Part shown: positions 18,515 through 27,277 of the stretch, piece after piece | Numbering within the stretch: position 1 is the first letter of the stretch | Layout of the letters: every line of letters begins with the position of its first letter | Origin: Candidatus Latescibacterota bacterium | GTDB lineage: Bacteria > Latescibacterota > Latescibacteria > Latescibacterales > Latescibacteraceae | Direction: 5' to 3' | Assembly: GCA_016927495.1 (NCBI GenBank) | Contig: JAFGMP010000326.1 | Span: forward strand, 1-34,177 | DNA: 34,177 nucleotides | The notes under the pieces: model-generated | Told to the model about the DNA's origin: nothing | The model's database searches: none | Seen by the model: only the letters and a program-made list of their open reading frames with translations | Position numbers and translations under genes: made by a program

Positions 18515-19291
18515 TCAGGTTTTAAACCATGCGTACACATCACCGAAAACCATTTTTTCCCTTAACGATATCAGTATTGTTATCATCTCTTCACCAGATG
18601 TCCATTCGGAAAGAACCAGAGTCATCGTTTCACCGAGCGAGTAATTGAAACTGACCTTGCCCAGTGTGGTGAGGTGTTTGATCGAATCGACCGCAGATTT
18701 TATGAATTCGGGAGTGAACTCAAATGATATGACCTTTGCAGGCTGAGACAATCCGCTTATCACTTTTGATTCGAAACCTTCAACATCGATTTTAGCAAAA
18801 ACAGGGACGCCATAGTTCTCAATGAGTTTATCGAAAGTCGTTATGGTAACATTTTCCGATTTATTCCATTGATAGGTTGAAAACCGGCCGCTTGCTTTAA
18901 CTTGTTCGATCCATTCCTTCGACAGTGATGAAATTGTTGAGGCATCGCTGACCAAAAGTTCCGCTGAGCCTTCCGATTCACCCAAAGCTTTTGGTATAAT
19001 TATGACATCCGGGTTGGCGCCGAATTTCTTATGCAATTTCAAAACACAGCTTCGCTGCGGTTCGACCGCTATGACATATGCTCCAAGTTTGAGGAATACC
19101 TCTACACGGTTTCCCAGATTTGCGCCGATATCAAAACAAAGGTCTCCTTTGCTGATAAACCGTGAGTAAAATTCTTTCATTTTTTTACGCCGGTGTATAT
19201 ATAAAGGATTTAAAGGCGCAAGGGAGTTCACAATAAATTTTGAGAATCTGTATAGTTTTGCGGCATGTAATAGTTTAATTATGGTATTCAT
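18515..19291 (-). CDS. FkbM family methyltransferase
   Basis: A 258-residue class I SAM-dependent methyltransferase of the FkbM type, usually O-methylating sugars or polyketides. SAM-binding motif I is FDIGANLGNR (53-62), the acidic end of strand 2 is AVEPQRS (75-81), and the FkbM hallmark FAKIDVEGFE follows around residue 165. The start has AAGGAA upstream (about 19301-19306), slightly further from the ATG than usual. It precedes the PfkB sugar kinase, so both may act on a surface glycan (inference). It is divergent from the pectate lyase gene. Confidence 0.88.
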   Translation of the reverse strand: MNTIIKLLHAAKLYRFSKFIVNSLAPLNPLYIHRRKKMKEFYSRFISKGDLCFDIGANLGNRVEVFLKLGAYVIAVEPQRSCVLKLHKKFGANPDVIIIPKALGESEGSAELLVSDASTISSLSKEWIEQVKASGRFSTYQWNKSENVTITTFDKLIENYGVPVFAKIDVEGFESKVISGLSQPAKVISFEFTPEFIKSAVDSIKHLTTLGKVSFNYSLGETMTLVLSEWTSGEEMITILISLREKMVFGDVYAWFKT

Positions 19292-19398
19292 TGAAAATAA
19301 TTCCTTTTGTCTGACAGTTCGTGAAACATATAAAAGACGTAATCATTTATAAAAAAGTCAAGATTCATTACAAAATTGAATGGTTTTTTGTTGTTTTT

Positions 19399-19429
19399 TT
19401 GGATAAACACTGTACTTTTATGATATAAT
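19399..19429 (+). promoter_or_regulatory. extended -10 promoter of the pectate lyase gene
   Basis: TGATATAAT at 19421-19429 is a perfect extended -10. A weak -35 (TTGGAT at 19399-19404) lies 19 bases upstream, which extended -10 promoters can tolerate. Transcription would begin near 19436, so the in-frame ATG at 19432 is excluded and the start at 19486 is favoured. Confidence 0.55.
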
Positions 19430-19485
19430 AATTGCGATCTGAAAAATGGAACATGATTATAAATTTACACAGCGGGAGATATGTG

Positions 19486-20829
19486 ATGATTAGAAGATAT
19501 TTTATTTTGAGCGCCATTATGGCTTTTTTTCAGTCGGTTTTCGTTTATGCTGAATTGCCGTCACCGGCACATGTCGAAGATGCGATGAAAAGAGCATCGG
19601 AATTTTTTACATCGATTTCGACCAATGGGGGATATGTAGGCATCTATTCGCCTGACCTTAAAACGCGATACGGTGAGGCGGCTTACGAGAAAGCAACTGC
19701 CGATCAAATCTGGGTTCAACCTCCCGGTACACCGAGTGTGGGAGAATGCTATCTATGGGCATACAAGTTGACCGGTGATCCATGGTATCTCCACAGCGCC
19801 AGGGCAACAGCGCTCGCACTTGCATGGGGTCAGCGTGAAGAAGGCGGTTGGGACCACCTCGTGGATGTATCCCACTTCGATCCGGTTTCTGCTACACCGG
19901 TAAAGAAAAGCGGGCGTTGTACCTTGGACGATAATATTTCACAGGGAGCGCTGACTTTTCTAATGAGACTCGATCAGGTTATCGATGAACAATGGCTGAC
20001 AGATTCTGTGGAACTCGGATTAAAATTCATGATGGAGGCTCAGTTTGACAACGGGGCATGGCCCCAGTGGTACCCTCTGATCGGGGGATATCACGATTAT
20101 TATACATTCAATGATAACACTATCAACGACTGTATGAGAGTAATGCTGCTTGCACATGAGTTATACGGCAGAGAAAATTATCTCGAAAGCGTAAAGCGCT
20201 GCGGAGATTTTATTATAGCATCACAGATAGCAGCGCCGCAGTACGGTTGGGCACAGCAGTATTCACATGACATGAAACCTGCATGGGCACGGGCATTCGA
20301 GCCGGTGGGTGTGTGCAGTGCGGTGACATCGCGTAATATCAGAACGCTTATAGATCTTTATTTGAAGACCGGGGAAGAAAAATATCTTGCTCCGATCCCC
20401 AAAGCCATCGAATGGCTTGAAAAATCAAAAATTGCAGAAAACACATGGTCACGGTTTTATGAGCTTGAGACAAATACACCGATATACGGCGACCGTGACA
20501 ATAAAGTTCATTATACCCTTGAGGAAATCAGTGAGGAGCGCCGGAAAGGATACAGTTGGCAGAGTTCCTACGGTATTCCGGGTGCCATAAAAGAATACCG
20601 GTCACTTATGGACATGGGAGCGGATGCATACCGTGCCGAACGGGGAAAGAGCCTTACAGCTGAAGAAAAAAGGGATATTGCCTCATCAATGATGCCGGAG
20701 GTGTTCGATATTCTGGTGGCGCTTGATTATAAAGGGCGCTGGATCGACTCTGACTCCTGGATGATTACCTGCCGCACGTTTGTGAATAATATGAACACGC
20801 TTTGCAGGTATCAGGAATTGAGTGAATAA
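19486..20829 (+). CDS. exported pectate lyase, PL10-like
   Basis: A 447-residue protein with a Sec signal peptide (MIRRYFILSAIMAFFQSVFVYA, cleaved near VYA/E). The mature part resembles polysaccharide lyase family 10 (Pec_lyase): the segment NGAWPQWYPL, then YTFNDNTINDCMRVM, and then PAWARAFEP containing the Arg that acts as catalytic base in PL10 enzymes. Repeated helical hairpins (alpha/alpha toroid) are evident. It would cleave polygalacturonate by beta-elimination outside the cytoplasm. The start is chosen because GGGAG at 19474-19478 precedes ATG 19486 and the signal peptide begins there. No C-terminal sorting domain is present. It is followed 161 bases later by a T9SS cargo gene. Confidence 0.8.
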   Translation: MIRRYFILSAIMAFFQSVFVYAELPSPAHVEDAMKRASEFFTSISTNGGYVGIYSPDLKTRYGEAAYEKATADQIWVQPPGTPSVGECYLWAYKLTGDPWYLHSARATALALAWGQREEGGWDHLVDVSHFDPVSATPVKKSGRCTLDDNISQGALTFLMRLDQVIDEQWLTDSVELGLKFMMEAQFDNGAWPQWYPLIGGYHDYYTFNDNTINDCMRVMLLAHELYGRENYLESVKRCGDFIIASQIAAPQYGWAQQYSHDMKPAWARAFEPVGVCSAVTSRNIRTLIDLYLKTGEEKYLAPIPKAIEWLEKSKIAENTWSRFYELETNTPIYGDRDNKVHYTLEEISEERRKGYSWQSSYGIPGAIKEYRSLMDMGADAYRAERGKSLTAEEKRDIASSMMPEVFDILVALDYKGRWIDSDSWMITCRTFVNNMNTLCRYQELSE

Positions 20830-20836
20830 AATAAAA

Positions 20837-20865
20837 TTGACATGGATTAGCTTTCAGGGTAAAAA
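20837..20865 (+). promoter_or_regulatory. candidate promoter of the PPC-repeat T9SS gene
   Basis: TTGACA (20837-20842) and TAAAAA (20860-20865, four of six) are spaced by 17 bases, just after the pectate lyase stop. A second TATAAT at 20902-20907 has no matching -35. Either could serve the gene at 20991. Confidence 0.35.
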
Positions 20866-20990
20866 GACGATATTAATGTCTGATAATAATTAAGTTATCT
20901 ATATAATATAAATAAAACTTTATTATAGATGAGAATTTCTTAACATATATTCGACGTTATTTATCTTACAACTCATTCCCTGGAGGAGTT

Positions 20991-23570
20991 ATGATACATC
21001 AACTTCGGATACTTACCTGTGTCGCAGCTGCAATCGCAATTTTGTCCGTCTATATTCCTGTGGTGTATGCCATCGACAGTCTGCCGGTTAATTACCGGCA
21101 GTCGGGTAAACTATCGAAAGAGAATAAAGCGGATACCCTTTTGACAGTGTTGCCAGAAGATGGTATACTCGAAATCGAAACGTTTTCGGATGACGCCAAG
21201 GTTATCATTGATATTATCGATGAAGAGGATCTGAAAGTTACACGCCATATTTCACTGTCACCACCGGATACCGGTCCCGGAACCCAGTATAAGATGTACC
21301 GGCTGGAACTGGGAACCTACCGGATACGAGTATATAGCACTACGACAATTTCGGAAGATATTCCCTATGACATCTGGAATACATTCACACCTGCCGGATT
21401 CGAAAACGATCCTGAACCGAACGATGATGCTGTGACCGCTGGCCGCCTTGAATTAAACAACAGTGATACCGGACATCTTATGTATTGCACGAGGGGATAT
21501 GTGTGGCCTTCCGGCAACACATACGATCAGGACGATTGGTGGATTATCGAGACCAGTGAGGACGGTGTTCTTGCGATTAATGTCAACACTGTCGGAAGTC
21601 TTGAGGTAAATGTGTCGATATTTGATGATGAACTTATTCGTGTGGCGACAGGATATCATGATGATCATACTGCGGAAGTATCATATTATCTTTCTAAAGA
21701 CACCTACTTCATCAGAGTGGTAAATCCCGGTGGGAATCCGTACGATGGCTATTTCGGATCGTATACAATATCCAATGAACTTATTCCACCGACTTTTCCC
21801 AATGACCTTGAACCGAACAACAGCAGCGATGAAGCAGTCACTGTCGAACCGGAATCAAGCTTTACCGGCCATCTGGGCTACTGTACCCGCGGCAGAATAG
21901 ATTTTACAAGTCCCCATCAGTACGATTACTCTGATTATTATATAATGGAGGTACCAACCGAAGCTGTCATTACCGTAACGGCCGACTTTGATGAGACTCT
22001 GGGTCTTTTGCTCAATCTTTATGATGATGAGATGATCAGAGTTGCCAGCGGTTACCCAAAAGATTTTTCATCAAAGGCGAGTTATCATATATCCCGTGGC
22101 ACATATTACCTGAAAGCAAGCCGTTATGATAACGGACAATACGGCTCATATGCTATAAAGAGTGAACTTGTTCCCGCTGCATATGACAACGACCCGGAAC
22201 CGAACAATACCTGCGACATTGCCGGTTCGCTCGGATTAAACGCTTCGGATACCGGTCATATAGGGTATTGTACACGCGGCAGAATCGATGCATTTAGTTC
22301 CTACCAGTACGATGGTAAGGATTGGTGGTATATAAAATCTGATTTTGACGGTCTCATGACTATCTCACTGTCAACTGACGAAACTCTTTTCACCAATTTC
22401 TCATTATATGACGACGAACAGAAATCGTTAAAGACTGTCTATGCCAGTGGATCACATCAAACTTCCGGTGCCTGCCCGGTGGAGGCCGGAACCTATTATA
22501 TCGAAACAAAGCGTTCATATGATGAGTATGGTTCCTACATTATAACCTGCGACTATGAAACTGCTTTGTTAGCTAACGATCCTGAATCGAATGACGATAT
22601 GGAAAACGCCAAAACAATTCTGTTCAACGGCAGCGATACCGGACACCTCGGGTATATGAGAAGCGGTACCTCGGCGGACACGCAAGACTGGTGGCAGTTC
22701 TCCATCGCGAACAAGCAGGACATTGAAATCATTTCGAAAGCAGATGCTGATACATTAAGGATGACAATCGGCCTGTATAATTCAGAGGGTAAGGAACTGA
22801 CGCATACATATTCCGAGGACAGAACCGCTACTATCCTTCGTGAGAACGCCGAACCGGGATACTATTACATTAAAGCTGCACGGCGAAGCTATACCTATGG
22901 TTACGGATCATATACTCTTTATCTCAATCATACTCCTCCTGCATATGATCCACCGCATAATCTCAGGGTGAATATGGATGGAGATAATTACCTGCTTACA
23001 TGGGGCCTATCACCGGATGACAGCATAATCTCTCTTTACAACATATTTATGTCATACCAGCCAGTTTCCTCTGAACCACTCGATATAACTGTATTTGAGA
23101 CGCTGGAAGACCTTATGAGCGCTGAAAAAGTCAACACTATACTTATAGCCGAAGCTGTTCCCGGCAATAATATATGCCCTCTTACAGGCAATACTTTCAG
23201 GGAAGATATAAGACATTATTTCTGGATACAGGCTGTTGGAGATGACGGGGAGAGTATGCTTGTACGGGCATTCGACCATATTACGGATGTTGAGGAGCAG
23301 TTAATATCCGGATTTTATGTTTCCGAACCGCACCCAAACCCCTTTAATCCCTCGACCGTTATCGATTATACGATTCCCGAAGATAACCGTGTCGTAATCA
23401 CTGCTTATTCTATTCTGGGGCAGCAGGCGGCTGTTATCACCGACACATACATTGAGGCGGGCAGACATACGGTTTTTTGGGATGCATCGGAACTTCCCAG
23501 CGGCGTTTATATTGTGACAGTACGTTCGGGCAGCTGTTTCGAGGCGAAAAAAACGCTGTTGTTGAAATGA
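20991..23570 (+). CDS. secreted T9SS cargo protein with four PPC-like repeats
   Basis: An 859-residue secreted protein with a Sec signal peptide (first 27 residues, ending VYA). Residues 30-135 form a beta domain. Then come four repeats of about 130 residues starting near 138, 269, 398 and 528, each opening with NDPEPN-type Asp/Asn motifs, then DTGHLGYCTRG, DDWW, and ending with YYIK..YGSY. This resembles pre-peptidase C-terminal (PPC) beta-sandwiches. A fibronectin III-like domain covers about 650-750. The last 85 residues are a T9SS/FlgD-like sorting domain (PHPNPFNPST, ILGQQA, SGVYIV, ending KKTLLLK). No catalytic domain is seen, so an adhesin or carbohydrate-binding surface role is inferred. 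The start has GGAGGAG at 20981-20987. Confidence 0.82.
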   Translation: MIHQLRILTCVAAAIAILSVYIPVVYAIDSLPVNYRQSGKLSKENKADTLLTVLPEDGILEIETFSDDAKVIIDIIDEEDLKVTRHISLSPPDTGPGTQYKMYRLELGTYRIRVYSTTTISEDIPYDIWNTFTPAGFENDPEPNDDAVTAGRLELNNSDTGHLMYCTRGYVWPSGNTYDQDDWWIIETSEDGVLAINVNTVGSLEVNVSIFDDELIRVATGYHDDHTAEVSYYLSKDTYFIRVVNPGGNPYDGYFGSYTISNELIPPTFPNDLEPNNSSDEAVTVEPESSFTGHLGYCTRGRIDFTSPHQYDYSDYYIMEVPTEAVITVTADFDETLGLLLNLYDDEMIRVASGYPKDFSSKASYHISRGTYYLKASRYDNGQYGSYAIKSELVPAAYDNDPEPNNTCDIAGSLGLNASDTGHIGYCTRGRIDAFSSYQYDGKDWWYIKSDFDGLMTISLSTDETLFTNFSLYDDEQKSLKTVYASGSHQTSGACPVEAGTYYIETKRSYDEYGSYIITCDYETALLANDPESNDDMENAKTILFNGSDTGHLGYMRSGTSADTQDWWQFSIANKQDIEIISKADADTLRMTIGLYNSEGKELTHTYSEDRTATILRENAEPGYYYIKAARRSYTYGYGSYTLYLNHTPPAYDPPHNLRVNMDGDNYLLTWGLSPDDSIISLYNIFMSYQPVSSEPLDITVFETLEDLMSAEKVNTILIAEAVPGNNICPLTGNTFREDIRHYFWIQAVGDDGESMLVRAFDHITDVEEQLISGFYVSEPHPNPFNPSTVIDYTIPEDNRVVITAYSILGQQAAVITDTYIEAGRHTVFWDASELPSGVYIVTVRSGSCFEAKKTLLLK

Positions 23571-23616
23571 TAGTTGATTAATGAAGAGATAATATCAGTG
23601 AAAAAATTAGATAGAC

Positions 23617-23802
23617 ATGTGTAAAAATGGTCTGGTGTCACTCGATGATATTGCCCGTTATGTGCGGGAATGGCATGGAATCGATTCTCATACGGCTCTT
23701 CCGGAATATCTGGGCATGGCGGTTGAATAAACGGTGGAAGAATATGTTTCCTGGGTTGAAAATCCTGACCCGGTTCAGCAAATTTTGTCTGACCGAAAAT
23801 AA
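23617..23802 (+). pseudogene. remnant of a small gene interrupted by an in-frame stop
   Basis: One frame reads MCKNGLVSLDDIARYVREWH, continues to EYLGMAVE, stops (TAA at 23728-23730), and resumes in the same frame with TVEEYVSWVENPDPVQQILSDRK and a stop at 23800-23802. The sequence around EYLGM..EEYVSWVENP resembles short bacterial proteins carrying an EYLGMTxEEYxxWVxxP motif. The stop lies in a 12-base segment (GCGGTTGAATAA) that looks like an imperfect copy of the next 12 bases (ACGGTGGAAGAA). Removing it restores EYLGMTVEEYVSW. The original function is unknown. Confidence 0.5.
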
Positions 23803-23828
23803 TAATTACACGTGTCTTTTAAACCAAT

Positions 23829-25016
23829 TTATGATTTATGCTGCAGGAATCCCTTTTCTTTTCCAAAGAGTTTTATGTACGGTTCAATCGCCGTTTTCCA
23901 GTTATCGCCCCAGACTCCGTACGGGGAACCGATGGCCCAATCCTCAGGCAAGGCATCGAGCGGAACCATCTCGCCGTTCTTTTCCAGGTGGGAGTAGAAC
24001 GCTGCAATGAACATTGATGTTTTTTCAAGAATCTCTTCGTGAGTCTGGTACATTTCGCCCGTTTCGAACAGCCGCTGGATCTGGTGAACCATGGGCAGCC
24101 ATTCGAATTCATCGCGCGCCCATTGATCCACCCAGTGGTTGATGAATGTCCTGTCCCCTGGTTGAATGACGAGCGCACAGTTGTTCTTGCCCACTCCCGG
24201 CATCTGTCCTTCGTATATCTTTCCCGTGAATGGTCCCTTGCCCCGGTCTTTATACGTCACATAGGTAATGCCGCACTTTTCCGGATCAAAGGGATTCACC
24301 GCGGTGCGCCAGTCCTTCGACTTGAATGATACCGAATGAATACCGCCGCCGAGCGCCGTGTATGCAAGCCATAAACCATGAATACCATGCGAATAGTAAT
24401 CGCTACTGGAATTCCATACTTCATAGTCGGTTATTTCGTCAAGCTTAACCATGCCCTTGACCGTGTGTACTTCCTTCAGGAATTCCCAGTCCGATGCGGT
24501 TATCAGAGGTGCGCCGCCTTTTTTTGCACGGTTTACCATGTCGCGGGCCTTGACCATTGAGTCCGCATAAGGACGGTTGATATATGTGGGTATTCCCGCT
24601 TCCAGATATGGCTGCGCAAGCTTGTAATTATAGGCAGCGGCAAAGAAGTCATCCACGAACATCCCGTGTACCTTGCCCACCATGCTGTCAAAATTCTTAA
24701 CGATTTCAACGCCGGTCAATGCACTGAATTGTTCCGCGACCTTTGGGTCGGCCGACCATACTTTGGTAAAAAGCATACCGGTACGCCTGGGAATTCCCGG
24801 TGGCGGATTGAGCAGTTTATCCCAGATGCCCCCCGATCCCCAAAATGTCGAGCCGCCTGCTCCAAGGATAAGTCCTACTTCGAGCAGTTCCTTCGAAACA
24901 GACGACTTGCGTTTGAAAAGCACCCTCGCACCCGATGATGATGCAGTACTTGCGAGAATCATCGATGAGCCGATTTTTATGAACTTGCGTCTTGATGTAT
25001 TTTTGTTTCCATGCAT
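23829..25016 (-). CDS. Tat-exported Gfo/Idh/MocA-like protein
   Basis: A 395-residue protein with a twin-arginine signal (SRRKFIKIGSS at about 8-18, then a hydrophobic run). The body matches the Gfo/Idh/MocA pattern: after a Gly-rich first strand (LILGAGGS), VWSADPKVAEQFSALTG, a segment ending in AGIPTYINRPYADS where the family has AGKHVxxEKPxA, and a C-terminal beta-sheet domain. The catalytic-type Lys of the EKP motif is replaced (NRP), so oxidoreductase activity is doubtful. Export of such proteins by Tat with bound NAD(P) is known from Planctomycetes and related bacteria. The start has AAGGAG nearby. It lies 57 bases downstream of the FGE-fold gene, which has an almost identical Tat leader. 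Confidence 0.72.
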   Translation of the reverse strand: MHGNKNTSRRKFIKIGSSMILASTASSSGARVLFKRKSSVSKELLEVGLILGAGGSTFWGSGGIWDKLLNPPPGIPRRTGMLFTKVWSADPKVAEQFSALTGVEIVKNFDSMVGKVHGMFVDDFFAAAYNYKLAQPYLEAGIPTYINRPYADSMVKARDMVNRAKKGGAPLITASDWEFLKEVHTVKGMVKLDEITDYEVWNSSSDYYSHGIHGLWLAYTALGGGIHSVSFKSKDWRTAVNPFDPEKCGITYVTYKDRGKGPFTGKIYEGQMPGVGKNNCALVIQPGDRTFINHWVDQWARDEFEWLPMVHQIQRLFETGEMYQTHEEILEKTSMFIAAFYSHLEKNGEMVPLDALPEDWAIGSPYGVWGDNWKTAIEPYIKLFGKEKGFLQHKS

Positions 25017-25073
25017 GAGGAATCTCCTTTTCGTTATGTAAAAAATCTTAACGCCTGTTTTTGTGAATCCGTT

Positions 25074-26060
25074 TTACGGCCTGCGGACTATACGGAAACC
25101 GAGACCCCAGTATGAGTGGGACGGCCTGCGCCAATGGCGGTAGGCCGTGCGAAGATACACGGCCTGTTCATACCATGCACCACCGCGAAACACTCGGTTC
25201 TCAGAAGGTTTTTTTGTATAGTAGTCTACGTCGACCCTGTCCATGCACCATTCCCATACATTCCCGGTCATATCATACAAGCCCCATGCATTCGGCGGTT
25301 TCATTCCCACAGGGTGAGTACTGCAATTATTTTCGTTCAGTTTTTGCAGTTTCCAGTCGCCGGACAACCAACTGTCTCCGCTGTTTCTCCAATACCATCC
25401 CGCACGATCAAGGTCGCTCTCACTGTCGCCTGTAAAGTACCTGGTTTCCGTTCCCGCTCTGCATGCATACTCCCACTCCGCTTCGGTCGGCAACCCGATT
25501 TTCTGTCCCGTTTTTGTACTCAACCATGCGCAAAATTCTATGGCGTCATTCCAGCTTACACACACCACGGGATGGTTTCCCGACTGGTGCAGGTAGGGAT
25601 TCTTCCAACTCGCATCCGATTTTCTCACCCACTCGCCTCCGGCCACAACATAGGCATAATCTCCCCGTTCAGCTTCGGTTTTGTAACCGGTTTCTTCCAC
25701 AAATATCCGAAACTGTCCCACTGTCACCTCGGTTGCACACATATCGAAACCATCCACCGACACCGTGCGAACCGGTTCTTCTTCCATGTTACCGCTACTC
25801 ACGATATCGCCCATGCGATATGTACCCCCGCGTATAGGCACCATCCTGAATTCCAAGCCAGAGAGCACTGAATCCCTTTCCCCGGCGGATTCAAGTTTTT
25901 GTGGCGTCTGCCGGGTGTTGTCCTCAATCCCTGCTTTTATGGTCTGAGTGTCTTCCGCCCTGCATTCCTGTAAATATGATGTCAGATACTTGCCTGCAAG
26001 CACCATCGATGATCCGATTTTCATGAACCTGCGTCTCGAAGTGCTGTTATTTTTCGGCAT
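25074..26060 (-). CDS. Tat-exported formylglycine-generating-enzyme-fold protein
   Basis: A 328-residue protein. It has a twin-arginine signal (SRRRFMKIGSSMVLA), a linker to about residue 70, then a complete FGE-sulfatase (SUMF1/PvdO/EgtB C-lectin-like) domain: GGTYRMGD, EVTVGQFRIFVEETGY, HPVVCVSWNDAIEFCAWLS, LPTEAEWEYACRAG, NAWGLYDMTGNVWEWC and RVFRGGAWYEQAVYLRTAYR. The two active-site cysteines of genuine FGE fall in the RGGSWxx..R(C)AxR segment; here that segment has none, so sulfatase activation is unlikely. A structural, binding or other oxidoreductase role is possible. AAGGAG upstream of ATG 26060 fixes the start. It is probably co-transcribed with the Gfo/Idh/MocA-like gene. Confidence 0.82.
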   Translation of the reverse strand: MPKNNSTSRRRFMKIGSSMVLAGKYLTSYLQECRAEDTQTIKAGIEDNTRQTPQKLESAGERDSVLSGLEFRMVPIRGGTYRMGDIVSSGNMEEEPVRTVSVDGFDMCATEVTVGQFRIFVEETGYKTEAERGDYAYVVAGGEWVRKSDASWKNPYLHQSGNHPVVCVSWNDAIEFCAWLSTKTGQKIGLPTEAEWEYACRAGTETRYFTGDSESDLDRAGWYWRNSGDSWLSGDWKLQKLNENNCSTHPVGMKPPNAWGLYDMTGNVWEWCMDRVDVDYYTKKPSENRVFRGGAWYEQAVYLRTAYRHWRRPSHSYWGLGFRIVRRP

Positions 26061-26195
26061 GATACATCTCCTTTAGAGCCGCAATATGTTATTATTGCTC
26101 CGACGGATAAATATATATATTCTGATAACCCTTTCCGGTATCCCTTCCCTCCTGTCGCTATGCGGCATTCTTCTTCTGCAGGGACAGGAAAAGTA

Positions 26196-26687
26196 CTACG
26201 CTCCGGGCTCTTGCTCCCCCGGGGACACGGAACGCAGCAGAGAGCCATAAAGCGCAAAATGGCCGAAGGCCGGAATAGGGATTAATCCGATATTCTCCAT
26301 ATCAAAAACATGTGAGTTACTAAATTGCAAAAAATCCTGTGTATGAGTGAATATTGTTTCAAATCGACCCATTGTATTGGCGTTTGCAGCTTGTCTGCAG
26401 CTGTCCTTTTTCCCAGTAATCGCGCGCATCACAGGATCAAGGGATAACCGTTCAGCATCATTAACATCTTCATACCCTGCAAGACGACTATTAATGGATT
26501 GACGTAAGAGGGTGGGTATGGCATGCTTGATATTACGTCCAGTGCGTTTATCGCTAAAAAAGGCGCACATAGAGTCGAATAGTCAAAAAGCATCATCAAG
26601 GTCGCAATATGCAAAAAGTCCGCCGACGGATGTCACCTTTGCGCAATGAAATTCAAACCTAATTCCTCCATAAAAACCCAGTTTCAT
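26196..26687 (-). pseudogene. truncated IS1380-family transposase remnant
   Basis: Read leftward from ATG 26687 (preceded by GGAGGG), the frame gives KVTSVGGLFAYCDLDDAF, an in-frame TGA, then LFDS and DKRTGRNIKHAIPTLLRQS, INSRLAGYEDVNDAERLSLD, PVMRAITG and MGRFETIF. The RLAGYEDVNDAxRLxxDPxMR block and MGRFET are characteristic of the N-terminal region of IS1380-type transposases. Only about the first 120 of roughly 430 residues remain; likeness fades near 26330, and the catalytic DDE domain is gone. With both a stop codon and a large deletion it is dead. I cannot identify inverted repeats or a target duplication. Confidence 0.82.
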
Positions 26688-26803
26688 GCTTTCACCCTCC
26701 GGGTGATCAATATGAATCAGTCCTAATCAATCGTTAACCATTGTAATATAATATTTTATGGCATATTATGAAAGAATTTTTGGGTTTGATATGGGGAATG
26801 CAG

Positions 26804-27170
26804 GATAAGACATTATTTCTGGATACAGGATATTGGTGAAGACGGTGAGAGTATGCTTGTACTGGCAATGGATTATCTTACAGAAGTTGATGAGAAACCG
26901 CAGACGCTCGGATTTTATGTCGCCGAACCACGACCAAATCCGTTTAATCCTATTACCGTTAATGATTACACGATCTCGGAAGATAACCGTGTCATTATAA
27001 CTGTCTATACCATTTTTGGGGCAGCAGGCGGCTGTTTTGCCAACACACATAAAGAGGCGGGTAGGCGTACGGTTATCTGGGATGCATCGGAACTTCCCAG
27101 CGGAGTTTGTATTCTTACGATACGGTCTGGTAACTATATTGATACGAATAAAACGTTGCTTCTGAAATAA
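26804..27170 (+). pseudogene. orphan C-terminal fragment of a T9SS cargo gene
   Basis: The DNA is clearly homologous to the last 365 bases of the PPC-repeat gene (23207-23570). The frame IRHYFWIQDIGEDGESM matches IRHYFWIQAVGDDGESM, and it continues through RPNPFNPITV and SELPSGVCI to NKTLLLK. No upstream coding sequence or signal peptide is attached: an in-frame stop lies a few codons before the homology begins. In the middle, one inserted and one deleted base shift the frame for a few codons (GQQAAV becomes GAAGGCF). It is a decayed partial copy, or the surviving end of a second cargo gene cut by the adjacent transposon. Confidence 0.8.
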
Positions 27171-27277
27171 TAGTGGAAATGAACATTGCAATTTTTTAAA
27201 ATACTTTTCAATAAATGTATTTGAAATATATTAAAATGTATGATATATTTGTTGGTGGAAAAACATTTTAAAGAAAG

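Noticed and set aside
19432..19485. Earlier ATG start for the pectate lyase
   Set aside because: It lies at or before the predicted transcription start of the extended -10 promoter; ATG 19486 has its own GGGAG site and begins the signal peptide.
25116..25871. 251-codon plus-strand frame within the FGE-fold gene
   Set aside because: Antisense shadow of a complete FGE-type domain; His/Pro/Arg-rich with no family likeness.
26766..27191. 141-codon minus-strand frame across the T9SS fragment
   Set aside because: Antisense to a fragment whose plus-strand frame is clearly homologous to the sorting domain of the gene ending at 23570.
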